A stretch of 6,517 nt of DNA from assembly GCA_030595585.1 (NCBI GenBank), contig JAUVCY010000109.1, forward strand, positions 1 to 6,517, given 5' to 3'. The position numbers and the translations under genes are program-made. Source of the DNA: Thermoplasmatota archaeon. Its GTDB lineage: Archaea > Thermoplasmatota > Penumbrarchaeia > Penumbrarchaeales > Penumbrarchaeaceae. The notes beneath the pieces were generated by a model. The model saw only the letters and a program-made list of their open reading frames with translations. It was not told where the DNA came from and did no database searches. Shown here in pieces: positions 5,332-6,517 of this stretch; within the stretch, counting starts at the first letter, position 1, and each line of letters opens with the position of its first letter.

Positions 5332-6517
5332 ACCACGGTGAAGACCCTCTGGGGGGGTTCTTGAACCGGTGTGGTAGGCTGGTCCCTCTCCCTTATCCTC
5401 TGGTAGATCGCCAGGCCCAGGACGGACGTCAGAAGGAGCGCTCCGAATATCGCCAGATAGAAACCTGGGCCCCAGGTCAATCCATCCTCCGCCCCTTCCA
5501 ATCGATTTCCCAAAATGGCCATCGCGGCGTTCATGCCCAGGTAGAACCAGAAGGGGGCGAGGATCGAGAGGGCCGCGGCAGGGATAAGCGTTCCCAGAGA
5601 CCATCTGCCCTTTATCGTCCGGATGATGATGGTGATAACCACCAGCCAGAAGGATGCCAGCAGGAAGTACCACGAGAGTGGGATACCTATGCCCTTGACC
5701 ATGTCCGGCTGCTCCATGGGATATATGTTGATCGGATTCGCGCCACCGGAGATAGGGGCCAGTTCCGAACGGCCCCAGTGATCCTCCATCGTGGCGGTTA
5801 TCTCAACGTATATCCCCGCGACGTTCGTCTCATCGGGATACCGCGTCTCGATCAGGATCACCTCGGAATCTCCTATCTCATGAAAGAGGTGCTCCGCATC
5901 CGAGCTGTACAGCTCAACATCCTCCCCCTTGAAGGCCAGCTCATCGGCAGAATAGTCAGTCTTGGCCATAACTCTGATCTCACTAACGGTTATGGTCACG
6001 CCGTCGCTTTCAGCGGATCCCATCAGCTCTGCCAGATCATCCTTCTCGTAGGTGATCTTCACCTGAAGCTTCTGGTCGAAACCCCTGACCCACCAGGGGA
6101 TCAGATCGGCCCTGAGGTTAACGCTGAGATAGGCAGAGGGGTTGGAGTATTCGTTCCACTCAACTCCAGAATCCTCGGGGGGGTCCCTCATGACAAGCTC
6201 GTATTCATACTCTTTTTCCTTGTACGAGTCGTAGAGGATGCCCATGTTCTCGAGGAACTCTCCCCTCACCTCGGGATAGGTCTTGTGGATGGGCCCGATG
6301 GAGATATTGGTTCCCATGCCTCCCCCTCCTATGATCCCACCCCCTCCCTCCGACGGAAAGGTATTGAGTTCGTACTCAAAGCCCGCTGAGTCGCAAACAG
6401 CCCCAAGCGTGTAATTCGCTGGTCCGACCGTGCTGGTCCTCTCGTATTCGGCCCAGGGGATCAATACCCCCTCGAGAGGGGATCCCTCGTCCCCCCCATG
6501 GGACATGGCAGATAACG
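5319..6517 (-). CDS. Ectodomain protein with three C-terminal membrane helices (5' end beyond window)
   Basis: Unrecognised family. The frame is open to the window edge. An ATG at 6506 gives 395 residues but has no purine-rich ribosome binding site in the 11 bases visible upstream, and a protein of this topology would need a signal peptide. The codons before it read LSA, so the true start is probably outside and LSAMSHGG may lie near a cleavage site. Numbering from that ATG, residues 1-270 look extracytoplasmic and rich in beta strand, perhaps two Ig-like sandwiches. They include a Gly-rich loop GGGGIIGGGGMG (53-64) and sequons N31 and N67. Helices lie at about 275-296, 305-331 and 346-368. 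The tail QRIRERDQPTTPVQEPPQR and final VFTVVGET should be cytosolic. The gene converges on the operon with zero spacing: its stop abuts the permease stop. No enzyme motif is seen. A link to the ABC system is possible but rests only on adjacency and on a similar C-terminal end. Confidence 0.8.
   Translation of the reverse strand, partial: LSAMSHGGDEGSPLEGVLIPWAEYERTSTVGPANYTLGAVCDSAGFEYELNTFPSEGGGGIIGGGGMGTNISIGPIHKTYPEVRGEFLENMGILYDSYKEKEYEYELVMRDPPEDSGVEWNEYSNPSAYLSVNLRADLIPWWVRGFDQKLQVKITYEKDDLAELMGSAESDGVTITVSEIRVMAKTDYSADELAFKGEDVELYSSDAEHLFHEIGDSEVILIETRYPDETNVAGIYVEITATMEDHWGRSELAPISGGANPINIYPMEQPDMVKGIGIPLSWYFLLASFWLVVITIIIRTIKGRWSLGTLIPAAALSILAPFWFYLGMNAAMAILGNRLEGAEDGLTWGPGFYLAIFGALLLTSVLGLAIYQRIRERDQPTTPVQEPPQRVFTVVGET

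Noticed and set aside
4661..5341. A 226-codon plus-strand frame inside the permease gene
   Set aside because: It is out of frame with six clear membrane helices and has a Gly/Arg/Pro/His-rich composition, so it is a shadow frame.
5361..6389. A 342-codon open frame on the plus strand opposite the minus-strand gene
   Set aside because: Its translation is rich in Arg, Gly, His and Asp with no membrane segments or motif, whereas the minus strand encodes clear membrane helices and a sensible ectodomain. It is an antisense shadow kept open by codon bias.
6504..6506. ATG on the minus strand as a confident start for the ectodomain gene
   Set aside because: There is no ribosome binding site in the visible upstream bases, no signal peptide follows, and the frame stays open to the window edge. 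I treat the gene as truncated.
1..6517. tRNA, rRNA, CRISPR array, insertion sequence or attachment site
   Set aside because: Coding frames fill the window and I saw no cloverleaf, regularly spaced repeats, terminal inverted repeats or transposase.

Overview
The window looks archaeal, most plausibly an uncultured member of Thermoplasmatota. This is inferred from style, not from any marker gene. Arg codons are mostly AGG/AGA and Ile ATA is frequent. Shine-Dalgarno sites match the archaeal 16S 3' end (GGAGGTG, GGTGA), and one gene starts with GTG. Genes overlap by 4 nt, and the surface proteins combine a NosD-type beta-helix, an acidic Asp-rich linker and a C-terminal membrane anchor. The window is almost wholly coding. 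It has no RNA gene, mobile element or CRISPR array, and no gene-free stretch above 300 bases.

Layout. Bases 3-3412 hold two surface proteins: the C-terminal end of a truncated one (3-266), then a complete 1049-residue protein (263-3412). The second has a signal peptide, a propeller-like N-terminal half, a right-handed beta-helix, a DxDxDG acidic segment, one membrane helix and a long charged cytosolic tail. An ABC ATPase (3409-4335) and a six-helix ABC-2-type permease (4332-5318) follow. All three junctions are 4-nt stop/start overlaps (ATGA, GTGA, ATGA), so this is one translationally coupled operon whose promoter lies upstream of the window. A convergent gene on the minus strand (5319 to the window edge) encodes a second ectodomain protein with three C-terminal membrane helices. 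Its stop codon abuts the permease stop, and a hairpin spans both stops.

How it may work. The order beta-helix protein, ATPase, ABC-2 permease is that of NosD-NosF-NosY, the ABC complex that serves copper-site assembly of nitrous oxide reductase. Nothing here points to N2O reductase itself: no NosZ or NosL is visible. The beta-helix protein differs from classical NosD in carrying its own membrane anchor and a roughly 118-residue cytosolic tail. A reasonable hypothesis is a NosDFY-like, possibly mechanotransmitting, ABC system that acts on a tethered cell-surface beta-helix protein. Its substrate or client is unknown.
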